This document shows, piece after piece, positions 5,761 to 6,245 of a stretch of 6,245 nucleotides of DNA. The notes under the pieces are model-generated. The model did not search any database, had not been told where the DNA came from, and was given only the letters and a program-made list of their open reading frames with translations. Origin of the DNA: Anaerolineales bacterium (GTDB lineage: Bacteria; Chloroflexota; Anaerolineae; Anaerolineales; UBA11657); contig CANNEJ010000097.1 in assembly GCA_947503585.1 (NCBI GenBank), forward strand, positions 1-6,245, written 5' to 3'. The position numbers and the translations under genes are program-made. Position 1 is the first letter of the stretch. Each line of letters begins with the position of its first letter.

Positions 5761-6245
5761 GTGGAAGAACTGGCTAAATCCACTGGCCAGGCCACCGGCA
5801 GAGCTTGCTGCGAGGCTTCAGCATTAGGTGCGGTCAGACGATGTTGGCGGCTGCCAGTTAGCTGGCGAGTAAGCGCTGGAAAATTGCGTAGTATTCGGCT
5901 ACAGCCGACCTGGCAGGAGGCCGCCGGTGATTTAGCGCAGATCAATTGTCCGAGCGCACTTTTGCCCAGCGTGCGGGACTACATCTCTTCATAACAGGTC
6001 TAACGACTGCCCGCGCCGCAGTTGAACTGCAGTAACGCGCAACGCTGCACCCATTAGCGGAGCGCAACCGCCCATCCGCCTAAGTCAGAACCATTTTTGT
6101 TTTTGAATACGCCACGGCTGGCTAGCCGGACAAAATCAAATTGCCTTGGCGTGTCCTTTTACGGCTGCATGCCGGGCATTTGCGTAGGGAGGGACTTCAA
6201 GTAACGGTGAAGCCGGCTTGACACGGGGCGCAACGACCGCTACCC
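5761..6245. other. Gene-poor upstream region
   Basis: I see no gene I can defend here. A GTG-started plus frame at 5761-5994 encodes 77 residues rich in Arg, Cys and Trp, with rare-type codons and no family resemblance. An ATG two bases earlier (5759) gives only 22 codons. Small inverted repeats occur: GCCAG/CTGGC around 5853-5866, TCGGCT/AGCCGA at 5895-5908, GCAGTT-G-AACTGC at 6018-6030, and CGGCT/AGCCG at 6115-6128. None has a T-tract placed like a terminator. A minus frame open from the window edge to a stop at 6136 could be the tail of a neighbouring gene, but 35 residues are too few to judge. Confidence 0.45.

Noticed and set aside
6005..6045. tRNA-Sec on the minus strand (5-bp stem with loop GTTCAAC presenting TCA).
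   Set aside because: It has no TTCRA T-loop, no acceptor or D-arm pairing and no long variable arm in the right places. The stem is explained by the short palindrome at 6018-6030.
6218..6245. TTGACA at 6218 as a plus-strand -35 box.
   Set aside because: The expected -10 position falls at the window edge and reads TACCC, so nothing can be supported.

Overview
The window is a GC-rich bacterial segment in which every convincing gene lies on the minus strand. Reading 5'->3' on that strand, from high to low coordinates, seven genes are packed with gaps of 0-24 bases or 4-base overlaps, so they probably form one operon transcribed from about 5690 down to about 150. The GC-rich codon use, a LitR/CarH-type MerR helix-turn-helix and a TetA-like MFS protein would suit Chloroflexota or another GC-rich environmental phylum. 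No rRNA or other marker settles this, so the taxonomic guess is weak.

Layout in transcription order: (1) 4814-5683, a MerR-type DNA-binding domain fused to a complete PRXL2/AhpC-TSA-like thioredoxin-fold domain with a CxxC site. (2) 4222-4803, a stand-alone peroxiredoxin-like protein of the same family, interrupted in frame by a TGA exactly where the fused paralogue has its first active-site Cys. A strong stem-loop follows the TGA at the place and with the shape expected of a bacterial SECIS element, so this is very probably a UxxC selenoprotein that ordinary gene calling would split in two. (3) 4046-4225, a possible 59-residue single-pass membrane protein starting in an ATGA overlap. (4) 2826-4022, a 12-TM DHA1/TetA-like MFS exporter. 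(5) 2389-2829, an SRPBCC (START-like) protein starting in a GTGA overlap. (6) 829-2373, a CrtI/CrtD/CrtISO-type FAD-dependent carotenoid desaturase/isomerase-like oxidoreductase. (7) 159-821, an unrecognised 220-residue protein.

Upstream of the operon (5684-5760) is a markedly AT-rich promoter region with a perfect 8-bp palindrome TTGTACAA. Beyond it, 5761-6245 holds no gene I can support. Downstream, 1-158 holds only a hairpin just after the last stop codon.

Working model (inference): the MerR-peroxiredoxin fusion senses a peroxide or other redox signal through its Cys pair and controls the operon. The selenoprotein beside it would be the catalytic reductase or peroxidase of the same fold. 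The exporter, SRPBCC protein and carotenoid-type oxidoreductase would process or move a lipophilic, oxidation-prone substrate. The regulator/selenoenzyme pair, Cys version fused to a DNA-binding domain and Sec version free, is the most unusual part of the window.
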